This document shows, piece after piece, positions 1 to 7,344 of a stretch of 64,000 nucleotides of DNA (position 1 is its first letter; each line of letters starts with the position of its first letter). The stretch spans positions 25,585 to 89,584 of the forward strand of contig DLKD01000139.1 in NCBI GenBank assembly GCA_002477755.1. The letters run 5' to 3'. Both the position numbers and the translations under genes were made by a program. Source of the DNA: Gordonia sp. UBA7599 (GTDB taxonomy: Bacteria; Actinomycetota; Actinomycetes; Mycobacteriales; Mycobacteriaceae). The notes under the pieces were generated by a model that was not told the origin of the DNA, ran no database searches, and saw nothing but the letters and a program-made list of their open reading frames with translations.

Positions 1-328
1 ACCAGTAGACGTCCTGCAGATGCAGGAGCAGTGCGAACTCGTCGAGGACCAGGGAGGACCCGACGCCGATCAATATGGCGCTGATCGCCGCCATCGGTGC
101 GGCACCGTGCGCGGCGACCGAGCCGAACCCGCCGCCGATCGTCAAGATGATGCCGGGGATGGAGTGGTGGATGTGGACGCCGCTTGCGACATTGTCATGG
201 AACGGACCCTTGCCGGCCCGGATCAGGCGGGTGATGGTGCGCGTGATGACGAAGGTGGTGAGGAAGGCGATGAACAGCAGCGTTAGTGGCAGTCGGCCGG
301 GTGCGGTGAAGTTGTCGACGACGCTCAT
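1..328 (-). CDS. Integral membrane protein, partial
   Basis: The reading frame runs off the left edge, so about 109 N-terminal residues are visible. It begins MSVVDNFTAPGRLPLTLLF, with a membrane segment around residues 15-30. A histidine-rich HIHH-x-x-PG motif follows near residues 56-61, and then more hydrophobic stretches rich in Gly and Ala. The ATG overlaps the stop of the upstream CoA-binding gene (ATGA), so the two are probably co-translated. Function is unknown. Similar uncharacterised actinobacterial integral membrane proteins exist, but I cannot assign a transport or enzymatic role. Confidence 0.7.
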   Translation of the reverse strand, partial: MSVVDNFTAPGRLPLTLLFIAFLTTFVITRTITRLIRAGKGPFHDNVASGVHIHHSIPGIILTIGGGFGSVAAHGAAPMAAISAILIGVGSSLVLDEFALLLHLQDVYW

Positions 329-753
329 CGGCGCGCAACGATCCCGCTTCTGCGTTGTTCGATGATCAGGCAGCGGTCCTCGACGTAGGCCATCCCGGCA
401 TCCGCGGCGATTGCGCGCGCCTCGGGCGAGGTGATCCCCAGTTGCAGCCACAGTGCCGTGGCACCCGCCTCGGCTGCGGCGCGTGCCACGGCCGCGCAGT
501 CTGCTGACGGTCGGAACACGTCGACGAGGCCGACCTGTTCGGGGATGTCGGCGATGCTCCGGTACACCGGCTCGCCGACGATTTCCTCGGCGTGCGGGTT
601 GACCGGGATGATCCGCCACCCGTGCTGCTGCATATAGGCGGGCACCTCATTGGCAGCTTTGGCGGGATCGGCGCTCGCGCCGACGACGGTGATCGTGTCG
701 TAGGCCGTCAGAATCTTCTCGACGATGGCATCGGTCGCGGCGCGGTCGGTCAT
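325..753 (-). CDS. CoA-binding domain protein (YccU-like)
   Basis: This 142-residue protein is a single Rossmann-type CoA-binding domain. Residues 22-32 read TVVGASADPAK, the nucleotide-binding loop. HGWRIIPVNPHAEEI and PEQVGLVDVFRPS follow, matching the YccU/CoA-binding family, whose members are normally 130-150 residues. The family binds CoA-like nucleotides. Its physiological role is not settled, though relatives form the N-terminal domain of succinyl-CoA synthetase-type enzymes. The stop overlaps the start of the downstream membrane gene by four bases, which indicates an operon. It is cytoplasmic, with no signal peptide. Confidence 0.85.
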   Translation of the reverse strand: MTDRAATDAIVEKILTAYDTITVVGASADPAKAANEVPAYMQQHGWRIIPVNPHAEEIVGEPVYRSIADIPEQVGLVDVFRPSADCAAVARAAAEAGATALWLQLGITSPEARAIAADAGMAYVEDRCLIIEQRRSGIVARR

Positions 754-763
754 ACTCGCCAGC

Positions 764-1399
764 CTACGGGCTCAGGCTGCCGATCAGATTGATCACGAGG
801 GCGAGGATCACGGTCCCGAACAAGAAGGAGAGCAGGGCGTGGATGAGGGCGGCCCGCCGCATCGTCGCCCCGGACAGCGCGGTGTCGGAGACGGTGAATC
901 CCATCCCGATGGTGAATGCCACGTAGGCGAAGTCGGTGAACACCGGCGGTTCATCCTGGTTGAAGTCGATACCGCCGATCGGGTTGGTGAAGTACAGGCG
1001 CGAGTAGTAGCCGGCGAACAACGTGTGGATTGCGGTCCAGGACGTCACGACCGCGACGATCGTCCCGAACACCATCCACGGGTCGCCGTGACGGAACAGC
1101 ACCACGATGACACTGGTGAGGCTGAAGAGCGTCGCGATCACGACGATGACCACGGCCCACGGGGTGGTGATGTCGCGCCGTTGCGCGTGTGCCTCGGTCT
1201 CCTCGGCATCCATCGGTCCCAGTGCCACCCAGGTGAGGATGATCAGAACCGTGGCCGCAGCGATCCAGAATGACAGCCGCACCTCGACGCGCCATCCGAT
1301 CCACAGCCCGACCGCGATAAGGCCGCCGATCGCTGCCGAGTACAGGACCCGGCCCAGCGCTGAGAGGTTGCGCAGGCGTTGTACGGCGGCGGTCGACAT
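764..1399 (-). CDS. DUF1345 family membrane protein
   Basis: This 211-residue polytopic protein has about six hydrophobic segments, including IGGLIAVGLWIGW near the start, VVIVVIATLFSLTSVIVVLF in the middle and a long C-terminal helix ending in LVINLIGSLSP. The motif DFAYVAFTIGMGFTVSDTAL is characteristic of DUF1345. The reading frame is open further upstream into the neighbouring gene, but ATG at 1399 gives the expected family length and lies just after the SRAP gene stop. Function is unknown. It lies 2 bases from the SRAP gene and 10 from the CoA-binding gene, so all four minus-strand genes may be one transcript. Confidence 0.8.
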   Translation of the reverse strand: MSTAAVQRLRNLSALGRVLYSAAIGGLIAVGLWIGWRVEVRLSFWIAAATVLIILTWVALGPMDAEETEAHAQRRDITTPWAVVIVVIATLFSLTSVIVVLFRHGDPWMVFGTIVAVVTSWTAIHTLFAGYYSRLYFTNPIGGIDFNQDEPPVFTDFAYVAFTIGMGFTVSDTALSGATMRRAALIHALLSFLFGTVILALVINLIGSLSP

Positions 1400-1401
1400 G
1401 C

Positions 1402-2130
1402 TCACGAGACCGGATCCAACAACTGTGGCCCGTTGTTGGCCACCCGGTTCACCAGCGGCGCCACCTCGCGGATCTCGATGGCCTGCGCCAATTCCAGCGC
1501 GGGCGGCGCGAGAAGCGCGGGCGACGCCGGCGCGTCGGGATCGAGCCACTGCTCCCACCACTGCACCGGCATGATCAGCGGCATTCGGTCGTGCACCTGC
1601 TGCAGCGGGCCGACAGCGTCGGTGGTCAGGATGGTGCAGCTCAACAGCGGAGGGTCGTCGGGTGCGCCGTCTTTCGCGCGCCATGCCGACCACAACCCGC
1701 CCATGAACAGCCGCGTGCCGTCGGCCGGGGACATGAAGTAGGGGACCTTTATCGCCTTCCCGTCGTCGTCGACGGCTTTACGCCACTCATACCAACCATC
1801 CATCGGCACGAGGCACCGCTTGTTCTTGACTGCCGCGCGGAACGACGCCTTCTCCGCGGCGGTCTCGGCGCGCGCGTTGAACAGCGAACTCTTGCCGATC
1901 TCCTTGGCCCACGGCGGGATCAGGCCCCACCGCATGGCACGGATCCGCCGCGTTGCCTCGGAATCGGGATCCTCGCGTGCATGCCGTTCGACGACGGTCA
2001 GGATCGTCGTCGTCGGCGCAACGTTGTAGTTCTCCCAGTCCTTCTCGAGGGTGACCGGCACCTCGTTGACGGCGTCGATCTCCGCGGCGAGCTTCGCCGG
2101 ATCCGTGGTCACCGCATACCGTCCGCACAT
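1402..2130 (-). CDS. SOS response-associated peptidase, SRAP/YedK
   Basis: This 242-residue protein starts Met-Cys-Gly-Arg-Tyr, the SRAP signature in which Cys2 becomes the N-terminal nucleophile after Met removal. It also has NARAETAAEKASFRAA, the WYEW segment and HDRMPLIM, where the His and neighbouring residues complete the active site. HMCES/YedK proteins form a thiazolidine DNA-protein crosslink with abasic sites in single-stranded DNA and so protect them from cleavage. The length is normal. It diverges from sigH across about 250 bases. No LexA-type box was recognised in that gap by eye. Confidence 0.93.
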   Translation of the reverse strand: MCGRYAVTTDPAKLAAEIDAVNEVPVTLEKDWENYNVAPTTTILTVVERHAREDPDSEATRRIRAMRWGLIPPWAKEIGKSSLFNARAETAAEKASFRAAVKNKRCLVPMDGWYEWRKAVDDDGKAIKVPYFMSPADGTRLFMGGLWSAWRAKDGAPDDPPLLSCTILTTDAVGPLQQVHDRMPLIMPVQWWEQWLDPDAPASPALLAPPALELAQAIEIREVAPLVNRVANNGPQLLDPVS

Positions 2131-2161
2131 GGCTCCATGCTAGGCAGATGCCCCGACACCG

Positions 2162-2187
2162 GGAATGCTGACCGACTGCGACGCGTT
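2162..2187 (+). promoter_or_regulatory. SigH/SigR-type promoter upstream of sigH
   Basis: GGAAT at 2162-2166 is followed by exactly 18 bases and GTT at 2185-2187. This matches the SigR/SigH consensus GGAAT-N18-GTT. It points towards sigH, whose family is known to autoregulate this way. Transcription would start near 2195, leaving a leader of about 190 bases before the preferred TTG start. The rest of 2131-2382 shows no other feature I can support. Confidence 0.65.
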
Positions 2188-2382
2188 GACATCTCGCAGA
2201 AGGCGCGGCGATGACGCGGAACGGCAACAGGTGGCGGTGCAGAGGTGACGACGGTGTCATGCACGACGGCGGACCCGGTCGGGTGGACCGCGGACCCGGT
2301 GGCGCAGCGTACAATTTTCGGCTCGGTAGACTTGGGCAAGCGTCTGGTGGATCTGCGCCCGGCGCGAACCGAAAGGACCGAC

Positions 2383-3066
2383 TTGACCGAAGCGGCCACC
2401 GATCAGCCCGACGAGCAACCGACGCCCGAGACCGACGCCGATGAGCGCGTCGAGACCGACGAGGAGCGCACCGCGCGGTTCGAGCGCGACGCACTGCCGC
2501 TGCTCGACCAGCTCTATGGTGCCGCGCTGCGCATGACGCGCAACCCCGCCGACGCCGAAGACCTCGTCCAGGAGACCTACATCAAGGCGTTCTCGGCGTT
2601 CTCGTCCTTCCGCGACGGCACCAATCTCAAAGCGTGGCTGTACCGGATCCTGACGAACACCTACATCAACAGCTACCGGAAGAAGCAGCGACAGCCAGCG
2701 CAGTACCCGACCGACGAGATCACCGACTGGCAGCTCGCGCAGACCGCCGAGCACAGTTCGACGGGTCTGCGATCGGCGGAGATCGAGGCGCTTGACGCGC
2801 TTCCCGACGACGAGATCAAAGAGGCCCTGCAGGCGCTGCCCGAGGATTTCCGCATGGCGGTGTACTACGCCGACGTCGAGGGGCTGCCGTACAAGGAGAT
2901 TGCCGAGATCATGGACACTCCCATCGGTACCGTGATGTCGCGGCTGCACCGGGGTCGGCGCCAGTTGCGCGACCTGCTCGCCGATGTGGCGCGCGAACGG
3001 GGTTTCAATCGGGGCGACGGGGTCAAGCGGGATGACAAGGCCGCGGAGACGGAGGCGGCACTGTGA
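2383..3066 (+). CDS. sigH: RNA polymerase sigma factor SigH (ECF, redox/heat stress)
   Basis: This ECF sigma factor is about 227 residues from the TTG start, with a GAAAGGA ribosome site at 2371-2377. Region 2 contains [29 protein letters not shown]. The conserved [24 protein letters not shown] follows. Region 4 carries [32 protein letters not shown], nearly identical to mycobacterial SigH. It directs transcription of thioredoxin, mycothiol and protein-quality genes after thiol oxidation. Its stop overlaps the rshA start (GTGA). The frame is open 46 codons further to GTG 2245, so a longer product is possible, like SigR' of Streptomyces. Confidence 0.95.
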   Translation: MTEAATDQPDEQPTPETDADERVETDEERTARFERDALPLLDQLYGAALRMTRNPADAEDLVQETYIKAFSAFSSFRDGTNLKAWLYRILTNTYINSYRKKQRQPAQYPTDEITDWQLAQTAEHSSTGLRSAEIEALDALPDDEIKEALQALPEDFRMAVYYADVEGLPYKEIAEIMDTPIGTVMSRLHRGRRQLRDLLADVARERGFNRGDGVKRDDKAAETEAAL

Positions 3067-3410
3067 GCGAGCACGATCCCGAGTTCGAGGCGCTCGACTG
3101 CACGAATGTCCTCGCCGACGTCTGGCTGCTGCTGGACAACGAGTGCGACGCCGGTGCGCGCGCACGGTTGCAGGAGCACCTCGACCGCTGCCCGTCGTGC
3201 TTGGCGCAGTACGGCATCGAGCGCCAGATCAAGGAATTGATCGGGCGCAAGTGTGGCGGCGATCGGGCACCGCAGGGCTTGGCGGACCGGCTGCGCGTGC
3301 AGTTCCGCCAATCGACGGTCATCACGGCGAGCTCGGACGGTCAATCGGTGACGCACACCCGGGTCACGCACACGACCGTGGAAACAGAAAACCCGGGCGA
3401 CCGGCGATAG
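3063..3410 (+). CDS. rshA: Zinc-associated anti-sigma factor RshA/RsrA
   Basis: This 115-residue ZAS-family anti-sigma factor has the key motif H39-x3-C43-x2-C46 (HLDRCPSC) preceded by Cys13. These are the four residues that bind zinc in RsrA and form the redox-sensitive disulfide. Reduced, zinc-bound protein sequesters SigH. Oxidation ejects zinc and frees the sigma factor. The GTG start overlaps the sigH stop by four bases, so the two are made in step. The C-terminal tail rich in Thr and Val is not conserved in ways I recognise. The family is often annotated as mycothiol system anti-sigma factor. Confidence 0.93.
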   Translation: MSEHDPEFEALDCTNVLADVWLLLDNECDAGARARLQEHLDRCPSCLAQYGIERQIKELIGRKCGGDRAPQGLADRLRVQFRQSTVITASSDGQSVTHTRVTHTTVETENPGDRR

Positions 3411-3448
3411 CACCGGCGGCACCCGGGTTCGATCCGAGGTATCGGATC
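3390..3448. terminator. Convergent hairpins between rshA and bL37
   Basis: Two inverted repeats lie where the genes converge. AACCCGGG (3390-3397) pairs with CCCGGGTT (3422-3429). GATCCGA (3431-3437) pairs perfectly with TCGGATC (3442-3448) across a 4-base loop. Neither has a clear U-tract, so the terminator call is tentative. Confidence 0.35.
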
Positions 3449-3521
3449 AGGCGTTCGGCCGCTTGCCGTGGTTGGCGGCGTTCTTCTTGCGAGCGCGCTT
3501 CTTGCGTCCACGCTTACCCAT
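3447..3521 (-). CDS. Small ribosomal protein bL37 (24 aa)
   Basis: This is a 24-codon gene reading MGKRGRKKRARKKNAANHGK and ending RPNA. It is almost entirely Lys, Arg and small residues. It matches the short basic protein bL37 found on the large subunit of mycobacterial ribosomes, both in length and in the C-terminal NHGKRPNA. A good purine-rich ribosome site (GGAGAAGGAGAG in the minus sense) sits about 7 bases before the ATG. Such genes are usually skipped for their size. It is convergent with rshA and divergent from the biotinyl protein gene. Confidence 0.85.
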   Translation of the reverse strand: MGKRGRKKRARKKNAANHGKRPNA

Positions 3522-3601
3522 TGGGACTCTCCTTCTCCGGTGGTAACCCGCCCATTGTTCCATGCTGCCCACCGCAATCGGAAAACGGTTACCGTTGGCA
3601 C

Positions 3602-3817
3602 ATGCCTGAAGACGTTGTTGCCGAGATCGTGGCCACTGTTCTCGAGGTGCGTGTCGCCGACGGCCAGTCTGTCGACGTCGGCGACACGCTGGTCCTGCTC
3701 GAGTCGATGAAGATGGAGATCCCCGTCCTCGCCGAGGACGCCGGGGTGCTCGACGAGGTCAAGGTCGCCGTCGACGACGTCATCCAGGCCGGCGACATCA
3801 TCGCGACCTACAAGTAG
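3602..3817 (+). CDS. Biotinyl/lipoyl attachment mini-protein (TB7.3-like)
   Basis: This 71-residue protein is a stand-alone biotinyl domain. The ESMKM motif is at residues 34-38, with Lys37 the expected biotinylation site. The two half-barrels (VVAEIVATVLEV and GVLDEVKVAVDD) are complete. It corresponds to the M. tuberculosis biotinylated protein TB7.3 in the same position next to pdtaS. Its carboxylase partner is not known. The pdtaS start follows after 5 bases, so the two are likely cotranscribed. Because it has no catalytic domain, it could serve a carboxylase encoded elsewhere. Confidence 0.92.
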   Translation: MPEDVVAEIVATVLEVRVADGQSVDVGDTLVLLESMKMEIPVLAEDAGVLDEVKVAVDDVIQAGDIIATYK

Positions 3818-3822
3818 TCGGC

Positions 3823-5364
3823 TTGTCGACCCTTTCCGACCTCCTCGCCGCCCATACCGGGCTGTCTGCCGAACAGGGCGGGCACCTGCAGCGCCTCGTC
3901 GGGGAATGGCAGCTGCTCGCCGACCTCTCGTTCGCCGATCTGCTGCTTTCCGTCCCCGAGGCGACACTCCCGGAATCGTCGGTCCCGGAATCGCCGCCGG
4001 GTTTCCTGACTGTGGCACAGTGCCGACCCAACACGGCTGCGACGGTCCTACCCGTCGACGAGGTCGCCCACGAGGTCGACGAGGACAGTGCCGGGGTGCT
4101 GCGGTCGGCGATGGCCCGGCCGGCGATCCTCATCGACTCCGGCACCACACACGCCGGCGAGTCCATACGCCGCGACCTCACCCCGGTCCGCTACGACGGT
4201 GAGGTGATCGCTGTGCTCACCAGGGCGGTCGCCGACGCCGCGCACCGCGTGCCGTCGCCGCTCGAGCGCGCCTATCACGCATCGGCCGACGACCTGTACC
4301 AAATGGTCGCCGACGGGACCTTTCCGCCCGACGAGGGGACCGAGGCCGGATTGTCGACGCCGCGCGCGGGCGACGGTTTCGTGCGGATCGATGCCAACGG
4401 CCTCGTCCGATACGCGAGTCCCAACGCGCTGTCGGCCTTCCACCGGATGGGCTTCAACAGTGATCTGACGGGGGAGCGGTTGGCCGAGGTGCTCGCCGAC
4501 CTCGTCACCGATGCCTTCGGCGCCCAGGACGCCGCCGGAATGATTCGGCTCGCCGCGTCGGGTCCCGCCGTGGATCCCGGAGCCGAGTTGCCCGTGTTGC
4601 GCATGGAGGTGGACTCCCGGCGTGCGACGGTCCTGGTGCGCGCCGTCCCGCTGCGACCGCGGGGAGTCGCGACCGGGGCTATCGTGCTGATTCGCGACGT
4701 CACCGAGGTCAAGCGCCGCGACCGTGCCCTGATCAGCAAGGACGCGACGATCCGCGAGATCCATCACCGGGTGAAGAACAACCTGCAGAGCGTCTCAGCC
4801 CTGCTGCGCCTGCAGGCGCGGCGGACGGTGAACCCGGAGGCGCGGACCGCGCTCACCGAGGCGGTCCGGCGCGTGGCGTCCATCGCCCTGGTCCACGAAT
4901 TCCTGTCCGGCAGCGTCGACGAGGAGGTCGACGTCGACGAGGTCGTGCGCCGTCTGCTGCCCGTCCTGGTCGACGCAACGAGTGCCAGTGCCGGACACGT
5001 GCGGGTCGACGTCGACGGCCGCTTCGGGGTGCTGCCCGCCGAGCTGGCGATGCCACTGGTGATGGTGCTCACCGAGCTCATCCAGAACTCCGTCGAGCAC
5101 GGTTTCGCCGATGGGCGCGCCGGGCGGATCGAAGTCACCGCGCAGCGCGGCCTTCGCGACCTGACGATTGTGGTCCGCGACGACGGGGAGGGGATCGCCG
5201 ACGACTTCGACGTCGAACGCAGTGGGCACCTCGGGCTGCAGATCGTGCAGACGCTCGTCCAGATCGACCTGGGTGGCACAGTGGAATTCGGCAACGCCGA
5301 GGATGGTGGCGCATCGGTGCGGGTGGTCGTCCCGCTCACCGGACTGAAGGGCTCGCGGGACTGA
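3823..5364 (+). CDS. pdtaS: Sensor histidine kinase PdtaS
   Basis: This 513-residue cytosolic sensor kinase has no membrane segment. Residues 1-150 form a GAF-like sensor region, and a PAS domain covers about 180-290. A HisKA_2 dimerisation region has the phospho-acceptor motif IREIHHRVKNNLQS (His about 314-315). A HATPase domain has ELIQNSVEHGFADG and DDGEGI. In mycobacteria PdtaS phosphorylates the ANTAR antiterminator PdtaR, which is encoded elsewhere and is also absent here. The start is TTG at 3823, right after the biotinyl protein stop. It ends before a strong bidirectional terminator. Confidence 0.92.
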   Translation: MSTLSDLLAAHTGLSAEQGGHLQRLVGEWQLLADLSFADLLLSVPEATLPESSVPESPPGFLTVAQCRPNTAATVLPVDEVAHEVDEDSAGVLRSAMARPAILIDSGTTHAGESIRRDLTPVRYDGEVIAVLTRAVADAAHRVPSPLERAYHASADDLYQMVADGTFPPDEGTEAGLSTPRAGDGFVRIDANGLVRYASPNALSAFHRMGFNSDLTGERLAEVLADLVTDAFGAQDAAGMIRLAASGPAVDPGAELPVLRMEVDSRRATVLVRAVPLRPRGVATGAIVLIRDVTEVKRRDRALISKDATIREIHHRVKNNLQSVSALLRLQARRTVNPEARTALTEAVRRVASIALVHEFLSGSVDEEVDVDEVVRRLLPVLVDATSASAGHVRVDVDGRFGVLPAELAMPLVMVLTELIQNSVEHGFADGRAGRIEVTAQRGLRDLTIVVRDDGEGIADDFDVERSGHLGLQIVQTLVQIDLGGTVEFGNAEDGGASVRVVVPLTGLKGSRD

Positions 5365-5402
5365 GACGCCCTGGGCGACTACAAGGACTCGGGAGACCAA
5401 CG

Positions 5403-5438
5403 AAGAGCCCCGGACACCCGATGGTGTCCGGGGCTCTT
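5403..5438. terminator. Bidirectional intrinsic terminator (pdtaS/whiB1)
   Basis: A perfect 16-bp stem (AAGAGCCCCGGACACC at 5403-5418 with its complement at 5423-5438) closes a 4-base loop. It is flanked by A/T-rich bases on both sides. It lies between the convergent pdtaS and whiB1 stops and can serve both. Confidence 0.9.
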
Positions 5439-5448
5439 CTGAAGCGGT

Positions 5449-5703
5449 TTAGACGCTGCTGCGGGTGCGGGTGCGCGCGTTGCGGCGCTTGAGCGCGCGG
5501 CGCTCGTCCTCGCTCATGCCGCCCCAGACGCCGGCGTCCTGGCCGGAGTCGAGTGCCCAGGTCAGGCACTCGGCGGTCACCGGGCAGCGGTTGCAGACAA
5601 GCTTTGCGTCAGCGATCTGCGCGATGGCCGGTCCACTGGTCCCCACAGGGAAGAACAGCTCCGGGTCTTCGTCACGACAGATAGCCTTGTGGCGCCAATC
5701 CAT
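5449..5703 (-). CDS. whiB1: Transcriptional regulator WhiB1
   Basis: This 84-residue WhiB-family iron-sulfur protein has cluster ligands Cys9, Cys37, Cys40 and Cys46, followed by the GVWGG turn (residues 58-62) and a basic C-terminus (RRALKRRNARTRTR). WhiB1 is an essential actinobacterial regulator that binds the primary sigma factor through its [4Fe-4S] cluster and reacts with nitric oxide. The ribosome site GAGGAG lies 10 bases before the ATG. A CRP-type palindrome lies about 130 bases upstream, in line with cAMP control of whiB1 in mycobacteria. Confidence 0.95.
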   Translation of the reverse strand: MDWRHKAICRDEDPELFFPVGTSGPAIAQIADAKLVCNRCPVTAECLTWALDSGQDAGVWGGMSEDERRALKRRNARTRTRSSV

Positions 5704-5832
5704 TTCTTCAAATCTCCTCTTACGCGCGCCGATGCGCGCCCGTCAAAGCCTCGTCGGGCGTCGGCTGGTGTTTTTCCTTTTGGCTGTTGTCACGGGCGGG
5801 CTACTGGAGAGTAACTGACGCTCGTGGGTCCT

Positions 5833-5848
5833 TGTGAATACTTTCACG
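5833..5848. promoter_or_regulatory. CRP/Cmr-type binding site upstream of whiB1
   Basis: TGTGA-N6-TCACG matches the CRP consensus TGTGA-N6-TCACA at nine of ten positions. It lies in the gap between whiB1 and the lipid kinase gene. CRP control of whiB1 is established in M. tuberculosis, which supports the call. The exact promoter was not resolved. Confidence 0.65.
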
Positions 5849-5892
5849 AATCCGGATTAAGTCAAGAGGCTTTCGTTAACACGTGTGCAACG

Positions 5893-6861
5893 TCACTGTG
5901 CATCCGGGGTCGATTCCGGGGGTGCAACGACCGCCAACGCGTCGTCGCGGTACCCGCACTCCAGCGTCGTGCGCTCCCCGGCGTAGTCACCGTCGATCTG
6001 TACGGGCAGCGGCACAGGGGCCGCGAGCGCGACTGCAGACACGTCGTCGTCGCGGAACACGTGGCCCGCGTGCGGGTCCGCGCCGGTCAGCAGCCGCGTC
6101 GCGAGCGGCAGATTGCGTGCAACACCCATCGTCGACGACGCAAAGATTCCCAGCCCACCCGAGAGCGAGGTGCCCGGGTTTGTCTCGATCACCTGGCCGC
6201 CCAGGTAGGTCCATGGCGTGGTGTTGAGTACAAACGCGAAACTCGTATTGGGCAGCGTGTGCGACGACCCGTCGCGGTCGGTGACGGTGACACTGAATCG
6301 CTGCTGGTCGGTGCGGTGGCGCAGGAACGTGACCACCGTCGTGAAAAAGTAGCGGCCCGGAGTCGCGGCCTTGCCCCGGTGGCGCTTCTCCTCCATCGCT
6401 GCGACGACCCGGGCATCGATGCCCATGCCGCAGTTGAACAGGAACCAGCGGCCGTCGGCGATGCCCAGGTTGACCGAGCGGTTCGCGCCGGACTCGAGCA
6501 GCTCGATCAGCTGGGCGGTGGCCATCAGCGGATCGGCGTCGATGCCCAGCGCCCGGGCGAAGACATTGGCACTGCCACCGGGGATGATGCCCAGACGGGG
6601 CAGCGTCGCGGGACGGGGGTCGGCCGGGCTGCCGAGCAATCCGTTGACGACCTCGTTCACCGACCCGTCACCGCCGTGCACGACGATGGCGTCGTAGCCA
6701 CCGTCGTGCAGTGCCCGTCGTGCCAACTCCTCGGCGTGGCCGCGGTGCGTGGTCTGCTCGACCGTGAGGTCCATCCGGGAGCCCAGCGTGTGCGCCAAGG
6801 TGTCGCGGCCCGCGGGGGTGGTCGCGGTGGCGTAGGGGTTGACGATGAGCAAGGCGCGCAC
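5893..6861 (-). CDS. Diacylglycerol kinase-like lipid kinase
   Basis: This 322-residue protein has the DAGK catalytic domain fold. The N-terminus is MRALLIVNPYATATT, with the NP turn. VVHGGDGSVNEVVNGLL forms the GGDG nucleotide loop. LGIIPGGSANVFARALGI follows, and ALECGYRDDALAV-like strands close the C-terminal half. The family phosphorylates diacylglycerol or related lipids at the inner face of the membrane. In mycobacteria relatives act on phosphatidylinositol-type precursors, but the substrate here is not shown. The GTG at 6861 is chosen because the family starts directly at the RALLIVNP strand. The frame upstream is open but not conserved. Confidence 0.85.
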   Translation of the reverse strand: MRALLIVNPYATATTPAGRDTLAHTLGSRMDLTVEQTTHRGHAEELARRALHDGGYDAIVVHGGDGSVNEVVNGLLGSPADPRPATLPRLGIIPGGSANVFARALGIDADPLMATAQLIELLESGANRSVNLGIADGRWFLFNCGMGIDARVVAAMEEKRHRGKAATPGRYFFTTVVTFLRHRTDQQRFSVTVTDRDGSSHTLPNTSFAFVLNTTPWTYLGGQVIETNPGTSLSGGLGIFASSTMGVARNLPLATRLLTGADPHAGHVFRDDDVSAVALAAPVPLPVQIDGDYAGERTTLECGYRDDALAVVAPPESTPDAQ

Positions 6862-6924
6862 GGAACACCACCCTACGTGCGAGCCACCCGCACCGTACGG
6901 CAGTGTGGGCAATACGCTTGAGCC

Positions 6925-7344
6925 ATGTATTCGGCTAGCGTTCCGCGTTCGATCCGATGGGCCGGGTTCTCCGTCGCACTCCAGGGCGGTATCGGCCTTC
7001 TCGCCGCTGCCATCCTGGTAATCCGCGCTCTGGGGGGCCACCACGAGGACTTCGCCAGCGGCTACGGATTGGCCCTGTGGTGCGCGCTGATCGGCCTCGG
7101 CGTACTCGTCGGTGGTATCGGCCTTCTGCGCGGGAAGCGGTGGGGACGTGGCATAGGGGTCGTCGCCCAGCTGCTGCTACTGCCCGTCGCGTACGCGCTG
7201 TTGACCGACAGCCATCAGCCGTTCCTCGGTGTGCCGCTGGGGTTCTGGGCCCTGGGCACTTTGGTCGCGCTGTTCTCCCGCGACGCGCTGGAGTGGGCCG
7301 CGGGCGACCCTCCGCCCGACGCCGGGCCATCCGAGGAGCGGTGA
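6925..7344 (+). CDS. Four-helix membrane protein
   Basis: This 139-residue protein has four hydrophobic stretches (about residues 10-30, 45-65, 75-95 and 98-115) and a short acidic, proline-rich tail. It resembles the uncharacterised membrane protein that follows the lipid kinase gene in mycobacteria. Its stop overlaps the GTG start of the downstream TauE-like transporter (GTGA), so they form a two-gene operon. No catalytic motif is visible, and the function is unknown. Confidence 0.8.
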   Translation: MYSASVPRSIRWAGFSVALQGGIGLLAAAILVIRALGGHHEDFASGYGLALWCALIGLGVLVGGIGLLRGKRWGRGIGVVAQLLLLPVAYALLTDSHQPFLGVPLGFWALGTLVALFSRDALEWAAGDPPPDAGPSEER

